Below, piece by piece: positions 45,791 through 56,700 of a DNA stretch of 64,000 nt (positions within the stretch are counted from its first letter, which is position 1; each line of letters begins with the position of its first letter). Source of the DNA: a virus; IMG/VR virus record IMGVR_UViG_3300027659_000011, positions 1 to 64,000 of that record. One strand, written 5' to 3'. A model generated the notes under the pieces. It was not told where the DNA came from and did no database searches. It saw only the letters and a program-made list of their open reading frames with translations. Position numbers and translations under genes: made by a program.

Positions 45791-48700
45791 TGTCAACTTT
45801 ATTAAATGATAATGACGTAGCCCTTCAATCGGCACCTTATAGGGATAAAACTAGTTTAGTAACTGTAACTGCAAGTGCTACAAACTTTATCACTGTAAAA
45901 AATGGTGGAATAACTACCCCTAGTAGTATAACTCTAACAGCCACACCTAATATTGTATTTAGTGCAGCGGCATCTTTTAGTTGGAGTTTTGCTTTAAATA
46001 CTGCCCCTACTGATTTTAGAGCTTTTGACGGGTCTTTGATACAAGGAACTACAACGTTCGGAGGATCAGGAACAAGCGTTAGCAAAGCTGGAACATATAC
46101 TAATTTAGTGCCTTTAAGTACAAGCGGTACAGGTACTGGAGCAAAATTTGTAATTACAAAAATAAATACAAGTAGCTCTTATTCAGGAAATATTAGTGTA
46201 ACTATTATTAACTCTGGAGTTGGTTATAAAACTGGAGATACAATAACTATCTCTGGGGGTTTTCTTGGTGGAGCACTAGGAACAAATAATTTAGTACTTC
46301 AAGTAGGTGGTTCAGTAACTACAGAAACCGGTACTAATACTAAAGAAATAACTGCACAAACAGTTAATTCTTTAGTAGGTGAAACAAAAGCTACCTCTGT
46401 ACAGTTCAGATGTGCAGTAAGTGAAAATTTTATTGATACCGCATACGGGTACTCCTTAGTAACCTATAGTCTAGAACAAGCTAATGCAGACTCTGTTAAT
46501 ATTGAGCTTACTAGAACTAATGGAATAGTAAACGCTACTACCACTGGCATAATAAATAATTATAATGATAGTGGCACCACAATCACAGTCGTAAGAGCAG
46601 GTACACAATTAGCTTATAGTGCATCAGGCGGCAATTTAGTAGGAATATCTTTACCTAATAGTTTCAGTGTTGAAATTGTTACAGATACTGGTATAGATTC
46701 AACTGTGCCTTATAGAACGGTAGGTCCGACTACTAATACTGCAACTTCTTGGACTCTGAGTGGGATAACCTTACTAACAGCAGATTCAGTAACAGTAACA
46801 TTTTTAGTTACTGTATATGATGCATCAGGAATTAAAACTTTAGGTATCTTTAAAACTTTAACAATAACTAAAGTCTCCAGCGGAGTAGATGGAGACCCTG
46901 CAATAGTTTATTTTATAGATCTAAGTGCTCCAGTAATAACAAAAAGCACATCTAGTAAATTTATAAATGGTGTACATCAACAAATAAAAGTATACGGAAA
47001 AAAGACAGTAGGTACAGGTACTTATAGTATATATGGATTTCTAACAGTAACAGGAGATCTAGAAACAGAATCGGCCACAGCTTTTGCTTCTACTAGTAAT
47101 GGTTATACTACAACTATAACTAATACTTCTGAAAATAGTTTATATACAATCAGATTATATGATAGAGCAGATAGAACTAGTGCATTTGCACAACTGCTAG
47201 ATACTCAAACAGTACCAGTAGTATTTAATGGATCTAATGCACTTACTGCTACAATTAGTAATGACTCGGCCCCAGTTTCTGTAAGCTATACAGGTACAGT
47301 AATATCTGGAGGATATGATGGAACAGGTACATCAATACGAGTTTATGAAGGTGCAGAAGAATTAACTTTTGATACCGTTGGTAGTAGTAGAGGAACTTAC
47401 ACTGTAACAGCCACAGGAACTGGAGTTAATCCTGGTAGTATAAGCAGAGCAGTTAATGCTCTGCATGCTATAACTGGGAATGTTTCTGCTTTAGCAGTAG
47501 ATCAAGCAACAGTTACGTATACTATAACTGGTACAAGTAAAACTGGTACGCCTTTTACACTTTCTAAACTACAAAGTATTAACAAAACTTACCCAGGCGC
47601 AGATGCTTTATTTAATTATTTAGATATATCAGCTAATGTAATAACTAAAAATGCTGATAAGGCCACGACAGATGGTGCCCATAGCGTAGTAATAATTACA
47701 GGTAAGCAGACCATAGGTAATGCAGCGCCTATTATTACAGGATTTGTAACATTTACTGCAAGTTTATTAGTACTTTCTGTAAACTCTAATGCAGTATTTC
47801 TAAGTGGTGTTAGTACTTTAGCAATTAATACTCCTATAATATTTTCTGGTATAGGGATGCCTCCTCAAATAACAGTAGGTACTACATATTATATTAAAAC
47901 AATAGATCTCGTAACTAAGTCAATTACCTTATCTAGTTCACTTGGCGGGGCTGTTCTAAACTTAAGTAATACGGGCAATTTAACAGCTGCGTATGCACAG
48001 TCAGAAGCTACCTCAGCTACTGCTAATAGTATTATAGGTGCAATACCTAATGATGCTGGAGCATATAGTTATATAGCTAGACTATACAATAATGCAACTA
48101 AAACAACATTGTTTGATTTTGAGGAACTACTGGTATTATTTAAAGGATCTAATGCAGTAGTAGCAAACCTTAGTAACGATTCTGCTCACATTTCATGTAA
48201 TGACCTAGGAGTTCCTAATACGGGCGGATTTGGTAATACTAGTACGCTAATACAGGTATTTGATGGTACTAGTGAGCTAGTGTACAACGGAGTAGGTACT
48301 ACAGACGGAACTTACAAGGTTACAGCAGTTGGAACAAGTGTTACACCAGGAGCAATAACAGCTAGCGGTGTCTCAGCAATAACAGCAATAGCTAGTAACA
48401 TAACTAATAATTTAGCTAGTATTGCTTTTACAATTACTGGTAAATCATTAAGTGGCATAAATATAACCTTAACCAAAATTCAAACATTAGTTAAGCAAAT
48501 TAATGGTAAAAATGGTGACAATGGTGTAACATTCAAAACAGCCATAATTACTGCAGCAGGTTGGAGTACTAGTAGTACACCGCCTGCTTTAACAGGAACT
48601 TTTAACTATACCTGGAGTACACAAGTGCTTACAGCAGGCTCTGGAAGTACTACTGTATATCCAGCAGGATATTATACAGATGCTCCTGCAGTTTCAGGCA

Positions 48701-49275
48701 GTGGCTATGTACTACATAGTGTAATGGTAACAATATCTGCCCCTAGTACTGAAGTTACTACATTTAATATTCCTTGGAGCTCAGGAAAAACTAACAGGCT
48801 TGGGTATAAAGAAGACGGCGGAATAGGTCCAGTTGGAGATTCGGCCAGAACAGTTTATGTTGTAAATACAAGCTCAACTCCTCCAGCAATACCTACAGCA
48901 GGTGCAGGAGATGTAGTACCTACATCAAGTGCCGGTACCTGGTCTTTTAACTCTACTAGCGTATTAGCTGCAGGCCAGTTTATGTATCAGTGTGATGGTA
49001 CATATAAGCCGTTACCCAGCCCGGGAGTTACAACTTGGAGAGCACCTTACTTAAGTAATTTAAAAGTTGGCAGCTTATCAGCAATTACTGCAAATCTTGG
49101 TCATATTATTGCTGGTTCAATAAATATTGGACCAGATAAGTTCACAGTAGATACTAGCGGTAATGTAAAAATTAGGGGAACGGGTACAGGTAGGATGGAG
49201 ATTACTAATGAAGCTATAAAAGTTTTTGATAGTACAGGATCTTTAAGGGTTCAATTAGGAAATCTTGACGTGTAA
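45790..49275 (+). CDS. Central tail fibre / receptor-binding protein (gpJ-like C-terminus)
   Basis: A 1161-residue protein built of repeated Ig-like units. Two strongly similar units begin at NGSNALTATISNDSAPVSVS and KGSNAVVANLSNDSAHISCN, with a third degenerate one before. The final 75 residues (LSNLKVGSLSAITANLGHII, then RMEITNEAIKVFDSTGSLRV) are the classic C-terminus of lambda gpJ-like proteins. A GTTYYIKTI domain is inserted near residue 690. The start is the ATG overlapping the stop of the preceding gene. Probably mediates host recognition or holds the side fibres. Confidence 0.75.
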   Translation: MSTLLNDNDVALQSAPYRDKTSLVTVTASATNFITVKNGGITTPSSITLTATPNIVFSAAASFSWSFALNTAPTDFRAFDGSLIQGTTTFGGSGTSVSKAGTYTNLVPLSTSGTGTGAKFVITKINTSSSYSGNISVTIINSGVGYKTGDTITISGGFLGGALGTNNLVLQVGGSVTTETGTNTKEITAQTVNSLVGETKATSVQFRCAVSENFIDTAYGYSLVTYSLEQANADSVNIELTRTNGIVNATTTGIINNYNDSGTTITVVRAGTQLAYSASGGNLVGISLPNSFSVEIVTDTGIDSTVPYRTVGPTTNTATSWTLSGITLLTADSVTVTFLVTVYDASGIKTLGIFKTLTITKVSSGVDGDPAIVYFIDLSAPVITKSTSSKFINGVHQQIKVYGKKTVGTGTYSIYGFLTVTGDLETESATAFASTSNGYTTTITNTSENSLYTIRLYDRADRTSAFAQLLDTQTVPVVFNGSNALTATISNDSAPVSVSYTGTVISGGYDGTGTSIRVYEGAEELTFDTVGSSRGTYTVTATGTGVNPGSISRAVNALHAITGNVSALAVDQATVTYTITGTSKTGTPFTLSKLQSINKTYPGADALFNYLDISANVITKNADKATTDGAHSVVIITGKQTIGNAAPIITGFVTFTASLLVLSVNSNAVFLSGVSTLAINTPIIFSGIGMPPQITVGTTYYIKTIDLVTKSITLSSSLGGAVLNLSNTGNLTAAYAQSEATSATANSIIGAIPNDAGAYSYIARLYNNATKTTLFDFEELLVLFKGSNAVVANLSNDSAHISCNDLGVPNTGGFGNTSTLIQVFDGTSELVYNGVGTTDGTYKVTAVGTSVTPGAITASGVSAITAIASNITNNLASIAFTITGKSLSGINITLTKIQTLVKQINGKNGDNGVTFKTAIITAAGWSTSSTPPALTGTFNYTWSTQVLTAGSGSTTVYPAGYYTDAPAVSGSGYVLHSVMVTISAPSTEVTTFNIPWSSGKTNRLGYKEDGGIGPVGDSARTVYVVNTSSTPPAIPTAGAGDVVPTSSAGTWSFNSTSVLAAGQFMYQCDGTYKPLPSPGVTTWRAPYLSNLKVGSLSAITANLGHIIAGSINIGPDKFTVDTSGNVKIRGTGTGRMEITNEAIKVFDSTGSLRVQLGNLDV

Positions 49276-49288
49276 TTAAAGGAATAGT

Positions 49289-51034
49289 ATGGCGTATGGA
49301 TTATCGTTTTTTAAAGGTTTGACTACTGGGTTTGATGATTGGATAGCAACCAGAAACACAGATAGTCCGGCTTTAAAAGCTCAGTACCTGGCAGAGCAGG
49401 TTGAAGATAACACAGGAATAACTTCAACTAGAGCACAGGTAATAGATGCTTTTTTAGCTAATAATATTAGTCCCATAGTTCCTACTAATGCAGAAATACG
49501 TGGCTGGATGATTAGTGGTTTAAGTACTTTTAATTCGTATTATAATAATCTTTATTATAGCGGTCCAGCTTCCTGGCAAGTACAAATTATTGCAGACAGA
49601 GTGTTTCAAAATAGCATTATATCTCCATTAACTGCAAGACAAGAAGCTAACCAAAATGGGTCGCCATCAGAATCTACACAAAGTACTACGGGATTTAATA
49701 AAACAGCGTTCTTATTAGGAATAGATAATGGTACTATAACTGAAGATGTTACAGGAAATACAGCAGTATTATGTGTAAATCCTTTAGAAAGAACTGAAAC
49801 ATTTTATCAAACTTTTCCTAGACCTAACTATCTAGGTACAGTAGGATACAATGGGGCTAACTCACTTACTCAAGTATGGGGCGGGGACTTTATAATTCCT
49901 CAAAACACCAACTGGTGTGCTGAAGCGTGGATATACCCTACTAGATTCGGTGGGGGTATCCTAGGATCAGGAGACTATGGTCCAGGGTCATGGCAACTAT
50001 TTCATAATCAATCCAATGGAGTTATACAGTTAATTTCAGAAGTTATTGCTCCAGTTAATAGAACATTTACTACTTGGTGGTGGAGTAGTAGTATTCTTTC
50101 AATATATGGAACATTTCCACCTCCAGGACTTGTTGTAGGTACTCAAATTACTCCTCCCGCTGCTTACGGAGCTTTAGTTCCTATGTATGTAACTGGCATA
50201 GATTATGAAAGTAATTATATAACTGTAACCCCAGTATTTATAGGAGGCTCGTTAGATGAAGACGGTAATCCTACTAATTATAAAAGAACATTCATATCAG
50301 AGTTAGATAGTAATGGTGAACCACTGCCTACTGTATTTCCAGATGAATTTAAGTTTACATATGTAACAAATGAGGTTACCACTAGTTATATGGACTCAGG
50401 AGCTAGAACTGCACCTACATATACTTGGACTCATGTTGCAGCTAGTTTAACTGGTACTACACTACGAATATTTGTAAATGGAATAGTATCTGCTACAAAA
50501 ACTATTGCTCCTACTGTATTTAGACCGAATAGAATAGATCAATCTTACTATATAGGAGTTCATGAAAAAAGTTCAGCTTCACCTATATATTTCCAAGGAT
50601 ATATATCTAGTCCTAGATTAGTAAATGGAAAAGCTATTTATACAGGTAATTTCTCACCTAGTAGTAAAGCTCCGGGAACTAGTAGAATAAATGTAATAAA
50701 AGCGTTTGCTAATAATTTAGCTGGGCCAGTAGTTCCCTCAGAACGAGACATACAGTACTGGATGTTTAAAGGTTTTGACTACGGTACCCTACAGTTTAGT
50801 AGTACTGACGTAACTTGGAATCAAGTAGATGCCTTTTACAAATTAGCAAATACTAATGTGTCAAACACTTATGCTTCGTGTGTAGGCAGAGAAATGCTAG
50901 TTACTCAAATATTAGTGGGTACTCCGGATTTCAACAAAGCTTTTTATGCAAACACTATATATACTAATGCCAGTGGTTCTATATATATAACTGGTGCAAA
51001 TGTGGACACCTATATAATGGTGCTGATGCGATGA
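49289..51034 (+). CDS. Tail-associated protein with LamG-like lectin domain
   Basis: A 581-residue protein with a concanavalin-type (LamG/Laminin_G_3) jelly roll in the middle: NTNWCAEAWIYPTRFGGGIL, TWTHVAASLTGTTLRIFVNG and YFQGYISSPRLVNGKAIYTG are signature strands. A short sequence near residues 20-75 (LAEQVEDNTGITSTRAQVID, FLANNISPIVPTNAEIRGWM) recurs near residues 470-500, so the protein has an internal duplication flanking the lectin. Likely binds surface sugars. Confidence 0.7.
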   Translation: MAYGLSFFKGLTTGFDDWIATRNTDSPALKAQYLAEQVEDNTGITSTRAQVIDAFLANNISPIVPTNAEIRGWMISGLSTFNSYYNNLYYSGPASWQVQIIADRVFQNSIISPLTARQEANQNGSPSESTQSTTGFNKTAFLLGIDNGTITEDVTGNTAVLCVNPLERTETFYQTFPRPNYLGTVGYNGANSLTQVWGGDFIIPQNTNWCAEAWIYPTRFGGGILGSGDYGPGSWQLFHNQSNGVIQLISEVIAPVNRTFTTWWWSSSILSIYGTFPPPGLVVGTQITPPAAYGALVPMYVTGIDYESNYITVTPVFIGGSLDEDGNPTNYKRTFISELDSNGEPLPTVFPDEFKFTYVTNEVTTSYMDSGARTAPTYTWTHVAASLTGTTLRIFVNGIVSATKTIAPTVFRPNRIDQSYYIGVHEKSSASPIYFQGYISSPRLVNGKAIYTGNFSPSSKAPGTSRINVIKAFANNLAGPVVPSERDIQYWMFKGFDYGTLQFSSTDVTWNQVDAFYKLANTNVSNTYASCVGREMLVTQILVGTPDFNKAFYANTIYTNASGSIYITGANVDTYIMVLMR

Positions 51035-51948
51035 CAACTTATGGATTTTTAGCTACAAATGGAAATAGTCAAGTACTAATATCAAGTAAGACAAAAAATT
51101 TACACTTTTTAGGTAAGGCAAAGTACGCATATGCTGCACAAGCTACAAATAGTTACGGTGGTATTAGACGTTTTGTTTATAGGATAAATTGTATTACAAC
51201 ACCAGTTCCTTTTTTTACTACACCTACTCCAGAAAGTTACGCAATTTTACGCATGACTTTAGTAGCAGCAGATACTTGGGAAATAGAAATAATTAAATCA
51301 GGTTACAGTGATGTAAAGCCAGAAGTTTATGTGTTTACAGAAGCCAATGGACAAATTACTCCAAATACTTCTTACGGTATGAAAGTATTAAATGAAACAT
51401 CTGGAGTAACTTATGATTCCAGACTTAGGCCTTTAATTGTAAAAGCCGGAGCATCTATATCTCAGCCATATGATCCAATCCCAAACGCACCTCCTCCAGG
51501 AGCATTAGATCCCTCAGAGTGTAGAACTGATGCCGGACCCTATCTTGCACCAACAGCTGCTACTAGCATAGGTATAACCAATGTAGCATCTTTAGTAAAA
51601 CCTATAGTAAATTATCAATCTATATCTCAAGCTCAAAGACAATTCTGGGTAAGTATGGTTTCAAAAACCGGATTCTTTGTTAGACAAACATATGTTCGCA
51701 GGAGCGATTACTGGGTATTTTGCAGAGGGGGAGTATCTATGGCACAAGTAGGATCTACTCTTAATGTAACCAGTGGTTGGGTAGCAGTAGATTACTCTTG
51801 TAATTGGACCTATTCAAAAGAAAGTTCGATTCTAGGTGTAGGTTTTGGTGCAAAAACTAGAACAGGCGGTACATGGCCTTTTGAAAATCAGTCAATAAAT
51901 ATGGATCCAGTAAGTTTTATAGTTTCTGACGGTGCCTTATATGATTAA
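51031..51948 (+). CDS. Tail-associated hypothetical protein (305 aa)
   Basis: Beta-rich protein with no recognised family. Begins MTTYGFLATNGNSQVLISSK; the middle has a proline-rich linker (PYDPIPNAPPPGALDP). Its place among fibre genes and its composition suggest a virion tail decoration or adhesin. ATGA overlap with the preceding gene. Confidence 0.5.
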   Translation: MTTYGFLATNGNSQVLISSKTKNLHFLGKAKYAYAAQATNSYGGIRRFVYRINCITTPVPFFTTPTPESYAILRMTLVAADTWEIEIIKSGYSDVKPEVYVFTEANGQITPNTSYGMKVLNETSGVTYDSRLRPLIVKAGASISQPYDPIPNAPPPGALDPSECRTDAGPYLAPTAATSIGITNVASLVKPIVNYQSISQAQRQFWVSMVSKTGFFVRQTYVRRSDYWVFCRGGVSMAQVGSTLNVTSGWVAVDYSCNWTYSKESSILGVGFGAKTRTGGTWPFENQSINMDPVSFIVSDGALYD

Positions 51949-52156
51949 ACCTTTTACTATTTTAGCAACCAAAGATGAACCGAATTTTGGAACTTTAGTA
52001 AGCTATACTATATCAGATAGAGCTTATGTAGACCAAGAAGATTATAAAGGTATACAAACTTCAGTGTTAACCTCTAGTGTATTAGTTCCGCACGGAGAAG
52101 ACATAGATACATATTTACTTAACTACTTAATACGATGTGAATGGATTAAGTTATGA
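51941..52156 (+). CDS. Small hypothetical tail-region protein (71 aa)
   Basis: The start is an ATG eight bases inside the previous gene; a GTG nine bases earlier is less likely. The product (MIKPFTILATKDEPNFGTLV, ending DTYLLNYLIRCEWIKL) has no recognised domain. It could be a small tail accessory protein. ATGA overlap with the next gene. Confidence 0.5.
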   Translation: MIKPFTILATKDEPNFGTLVSYTISDRAYVDQEDYKGIQTSVLTSSVLVPHGEDIDTYLLNYLIRCEWIKL

Positions 52157-52779
52157 ATTATTTGTCAGTAGAAACTTCAGAAGGCTTAGTAAAATATTAC
52201 TTAGCGGGTACTGAAAAATTCAAAGAAATAACCGCAATCGTAGAATCTAAATATAATAATTTGGGTTCTACTAAGTGGGAATTACTTAGTGAACCTACTT
52301 ATAATAGTATTTTAGAAGATCAAGTAGTAACTGCTATATATAAATCATCTAGCCCCTACTTAGATCATCTAGACCCTATTAAAGTAAGTCGAAAATATTT
52401 ATTAAATAAACAACATATTTATGAAAAAGTATATACACTTTTAACTGATATACCTTCTGAATTTGAACTACCAGAAAATTCTAAAGCATTAGCTAAAGGA
52501 TATTTACTAAATATTTACGGACAGCCTGGTGATGAAGATTATTCTAATTACATAGATATATACTTCTCATGTACGAACCATGCAAACGTAGAAGCTTTTG
52601 CAGAGAAAAAACTTACAGTTGGTAGTTATTCAAATTACTACTGTATAACTTTTAACGGTACTACTAAAGAACGATTAAAAGTAAAAAATTATTGTTTTGA
52701 TACACAAAATAGTTTATCAAACTGGGATGAATATTGGACCGCTGAGTGTGAAGATAGAAATATAGATATTTCTACATAG
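52153..52779 (+). CDS. Hypothetical tail-region protein (208 aa)
   Basis: An acidic alpha/beta protein with no recognised family. Notable are a central charged helix region (YLLNKQHIYEKVYTLLTDIP) and scattered cysteines near the C-terminus (KNYCFDTQNSLSNWDEYW then C). No collagen or repeat features, unlike its neighbours, so it may be an assembly factor rather than a fibre. Confidence 0.5.
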   Translation: MNYLSVETSEGLVKYYLAGTEKFKEITAIVESKYNNLGSTKWELLSEPTYNSILEDQVVTAIYKSSSPYLDHLDPIKVSRKYLLNKQHIYEKVYTLLTDIPSEFELPENSKALAKGYLLNIYGQPGDEDYSNYIDIYFSCTNHANVEAFAEKKLTVGSYSNYYCITFNGTTKERLKVKNYCFDTQNSLSNWDEYWTAECEDRNIDIST

Positions 52780-52806
52780 CTTTCCTAAAATTTATAGAGG
52801 AATAAA

Positions 52807-53733
52807 ATGGCATCGAATAATCTTAGAATAATCTATAATAATATTCTAGATCTACCTACAACCATTATAACGGCATCAAGTAGCGCCACAGGCACTGCCA
52901 CATCCCTTAGTAATTTAAAGTTAGATTCTAAATCTCAAGTATGGAGATCAGCCACTACAGGAGTAGTAAACCCTAGTGGTTTATACACTACAAGAGTTAA
53001 TATAGTAGTGTCTTTTACCCAAGCTATTATAGGTGGCGTAATGTTACCTTTCTGTAACTTATCATCTGCTGCAAAAATCAGAGTTCGTGGGTATACAGGA
53101 ACAGCTCCCACAACTGGTGCAGCCACTAATACTCCTACCTCTGTGGCAGCAGGTACTTTAGTACATGATAGTACTAAAATATTTTCATGCCCTTATCAAA
53201 CTTTTGGCTTATGGAATTGGGGTAGTTTACCACTAGGAGTAAATAGTTATTCCTATGGCGGAGGAACTTATGGTAGAGTTTGGATGCCCACACAATTAGC
53301 TTGTACTAGTTTATTAATTGAGATAGAAGATACTGAGTGCCCTAATCCATACATAGAAATATCAAGGATTATTACTGGATCTTATTGGTCTCCTAAGTAC
53401 AATACTTCTTTCGGACTATCAACAGGTAGCCAAGATTTAAGTAAACATCAGCGTAGTGAGTCTGGTGACTTAATTACAAATAGAGGTATTCGTTATCGTA
53501 ACATGAGATTTGACTTAACATGGTTACCTCCAGAAGATAGACTAGAATTTACAAGAATACTTAGAGGAAATGGATTACCAAGACCTTTATTTATAAGTTT
53601 ATTTCCAAATAACTCAGAAGATTTTGAAAAAGAACAATCACATCAGATTTATGGAAAATTATCACAACTTTCTGATATAACACATCCTATTTTTGAAATC
53701 TACAGTACAAGTATTGACATAGAGGAGATTTAA
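52807..53733 (+). CDS. Tail-region structural protein (308 aa)
   Basis: A beta-rich protein; about residues 40-190 (SFTQAIIGGVMLPFCNLSSA, then LLIEIEDTECPNPYIEISRI) have a discoidin-like jelly-roll pattern, followed by a C-terminal domain RGIRYRNMRFDLTWLPPEDR. It ends right at the start of the giant fibre gene and may be the adaptor that attaches it. Family not identified. Confidence 0.5.
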   Translation: MASNNLRIIYNNILDLPTTIITASSSATGTATSLSNLKLDSKSQVWRSATTGVVNPSGLYTTRVNIVVSFTQAIIGGVMLPFCNLSSAAKIRVRGYTGTAPTTGAATNTPTSVAAGTLVHDSTKIFSCPYQTFGLWNWGSLPLGVNSYSYGGGTYGRVWMPTQLACTSLLIEIEDTECPNPYIEISRIITGSYWSPKYNTSFGLSTGSQDLSKHQRSESGDLITNRGIRYRNMRFDLTWLPPEDRLEFTRILRGNGLPRPLFISLFPNNSEDFEKEQSHQIYGKLSQLSDITHPIFEIYSTSIDIEEI

Positions 53734-56700
53734 ATGGCAACTCAGGCTTTTTATGTTGGCCAAAATGATTATTTAACAGCTCTAAATGTTTTATATGATG
53801 CCACCGTTAGTGGCGGCAAAGCGTTATTTAGTATTGGAGCTAATTCTCCTACTACTTCACCAACTGGTGGTATAAGCTATAATTCGTCTACAGGCGTATT
53901 TACTTTTATACCAAAAACCAATGAAATACCTACAATAGTAGGCCAGACAAATAAATACCTATTCACAAACGGATCCACAGTAAGTTGGGGAACAATTACC
54001 CCAACACCGCAAAGTAACTGGACCGCTATTACAGCTGCAACTGGTGCTATTCTTAATAAACCTAATTTTGCAACTGTAGCCACAACAGGTAATTACGCAG
54101 ATTTACTAAATAAACCCACAATAACTACCCTTACAGCTAGTGGTGGTGGTGCTTTATCTATTTTAGGTAATACATTTCGATTTACTCCTGCAGCAGTACC
54201 TACATATACTATTAACACAGCTACTCCTAATGGAAATGGTAGCTTAACTCTAACAGGTAGTGTTTTTACATTTACTCCTCCAGTTATTCAAAGTTCTTAT
54301 AGTTTACCTACCGCAAACACAGCTTTGTTAGGCGGTGTAAAAATTGATGGTATAAGCATTAAGATTACAGCAACTGGAGTAATTTCTGGATTTTCTGGTA
54401 ACTATGCAGATCTAATAAATAAACCAACAATACCAGCAGCACAAGTTCCCTCAGATTGGAACGCAACTTTTGGTGCTGCGCAAATATTAAATAAACCAGT
54501 AATACCAAGTATTACTGGTTTAGCACCTTTATTAAACCCTACTTTTACAGGTACTCCAACAGCACCTACAGCTAGTTTAGCTACTAATAGCACACAGATT
54601 GCTACAACAGCATATGTGAGAGGTGAAATTAATGCATTAGCAGCTAGTGCCAATTCAGCACTAGACACTTTAAATGAATTAGCTGCTGCATTAGGAAATG
54701 ATGCAAATTTTGCTAATACAGTTACTAATCAGCTAGCTTTAAAAGCACCTCTTGCTTCGCCTAATTTTACTGGTACGGTTGACTTTTCTGGAACATCCGC
54801 AGTAACTGGTTTAACTAAAGCAATGGTTGGGCTAGGTAATGTTACTAATGAGAGCAAAGCTACAATGTTCACAGCCCCTGTATTTACAGGGGCAACAACA
54901 GTAAGTGGACATATAGTACCTAGCACAAATATTGCATATGATCTTGGTTCTGTAACAAATAAATTTAGATCCTTATATTTAAGTAATAATACAATTTACT
55001 TAGATGGTTATTCAATTAGTGTTTCTGCTACAGGATCATTACTTATTACCGATACTGCAACTCCAAATTCTGTTCCAGTAGAAGTAGCAAGTGTTGCAGC
55101 AGTAACAGCAGCAATATCCACTAGCGTTGGTAATGTTACTAACGAGAGTAAAGCAATTATGTTTACTAATCCTACATTTACTGGTACAGTAAGTGGGGTT
55201 ACTGCGGGAATGGTAGGTTTAGGAAATGTTACTAACGAGAGTAAGGCTACTATGTTTAGTAACCCTACTTTTACTGGTACGGTAACTGGTATTACCTCTA
55301 CGATGGTAGGTTTAGGCAATGTTACTAACGAGAGTAAGGCTACTATGTTTAGTAACCCTACTTTTACCGGCACAGTAAGTGGTATTACTCCTGCAATGCT
55401 TGCCTTAGAAAATGTTGATAATACATCAGATTTAAACAAACCTATATCTACAGCAGTACAATCAGCCTTAGATAATATTGCTATTACCATTAATAGTATA
55501 GATATAGTAGGATTATCTAATATAGTATCTACTAAAGCTGCTATAGATAGCCCTACTTTTACTGGTACAGTGGGAGGTATTACTTCCGTAATGGTTGGCT
55601 TAGGTAATGTAGACAATACTTCAGATCTAAATAAACCACTTTCTACAGCAACAATAGCAGCTATAGCCGTAGAAACTGCAAGAGCTCAAGCTGCAGAATC
55701 CGCTTTTGTAACTAGTGATAATCCTACTTTTACCGGCACAATAAATGGCATAACTAAAGCAATGATAGGATTGTCTAATGCAGACAATACATCAGATTTA
55801 AATAAGCCTATATCTACTGCTACTCAATCAGCCATAACTGCAGAAGAACAAAGAGCACTAGCTGCAGAAGCATTATTAGCCCCACTATTAAATCCTACAT
55901 TTACAGGTGTAGTAAGTGGTATAACTAAATTAATGGTAGGTTTAGGCAATGCAGATAATACATCAGATTTAGCTAAACCAGTATCGACAGCGACCCAAAT
56001 AGCAATAACAGTAGAAAGTATAAGAGCACAAGCAGCAGAAGCATTACTAGCACCTTTAGCTAGTCCTACATTTACTGGTACAGTAAGTGGCATTACTTCT
56101 GCAATGGTTGGTTTAGGTAATGTTACTAATGAGAGTAAAGCCACTATGTTTACTAGTCCTGTATTCACAGGCACAGTAAGTGGTGTTACCTCTACAATGG
56201 TAGGATTAGGTAATGTTACTAATCAGAGTAAAGCTACTATGTTTACTAGCCCTGTATTCACAGGCACAGTAAGTGGCATTACTTCCGCAATGGTTGGTTT
56301 AGGCAATGTAGATGATACTTCAGATCTAAACAAGCCAGTATCAGTAGCTACACAAGCCTCCATTATAGCCGAAACAAATAGAGCACTAGCAGCAGAAGCA
56401 TTATTAGCTCCTATATCTACTACCTATACCAAAACTGAAGTAGATTTAATGGTTAGCCAAGTTAGTTTACTAACTCCTGGTTTAATAGCTAATATTACTC
56501 AACTAACAGGATATTTAAACGATAATGCTATATCTATAGGAGATATTGTAACTAGTTTAAATGGTAAAGCTCCAATATACAGCCCTACTTTTACAGGTAC
56601 AGTAGCTGGTATTACTAAAGCGATGGTTGGACTATCAGATGTAGATAATACTTCAGATGCAAATAAACCAATATCCGTAGCTACTCAAGCAGCTATAGAT

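Noticed and set aside
55008-55616. Long antisense frames under the giant fibre (also 53877-54083, 54402-54926, 55824-56174, 57243-57953)
   Set aside because: They mirror the repeats of the sense strand ([17 protein letters not shown]) and have no ribosome binding sites; shadows of the fibre gene.
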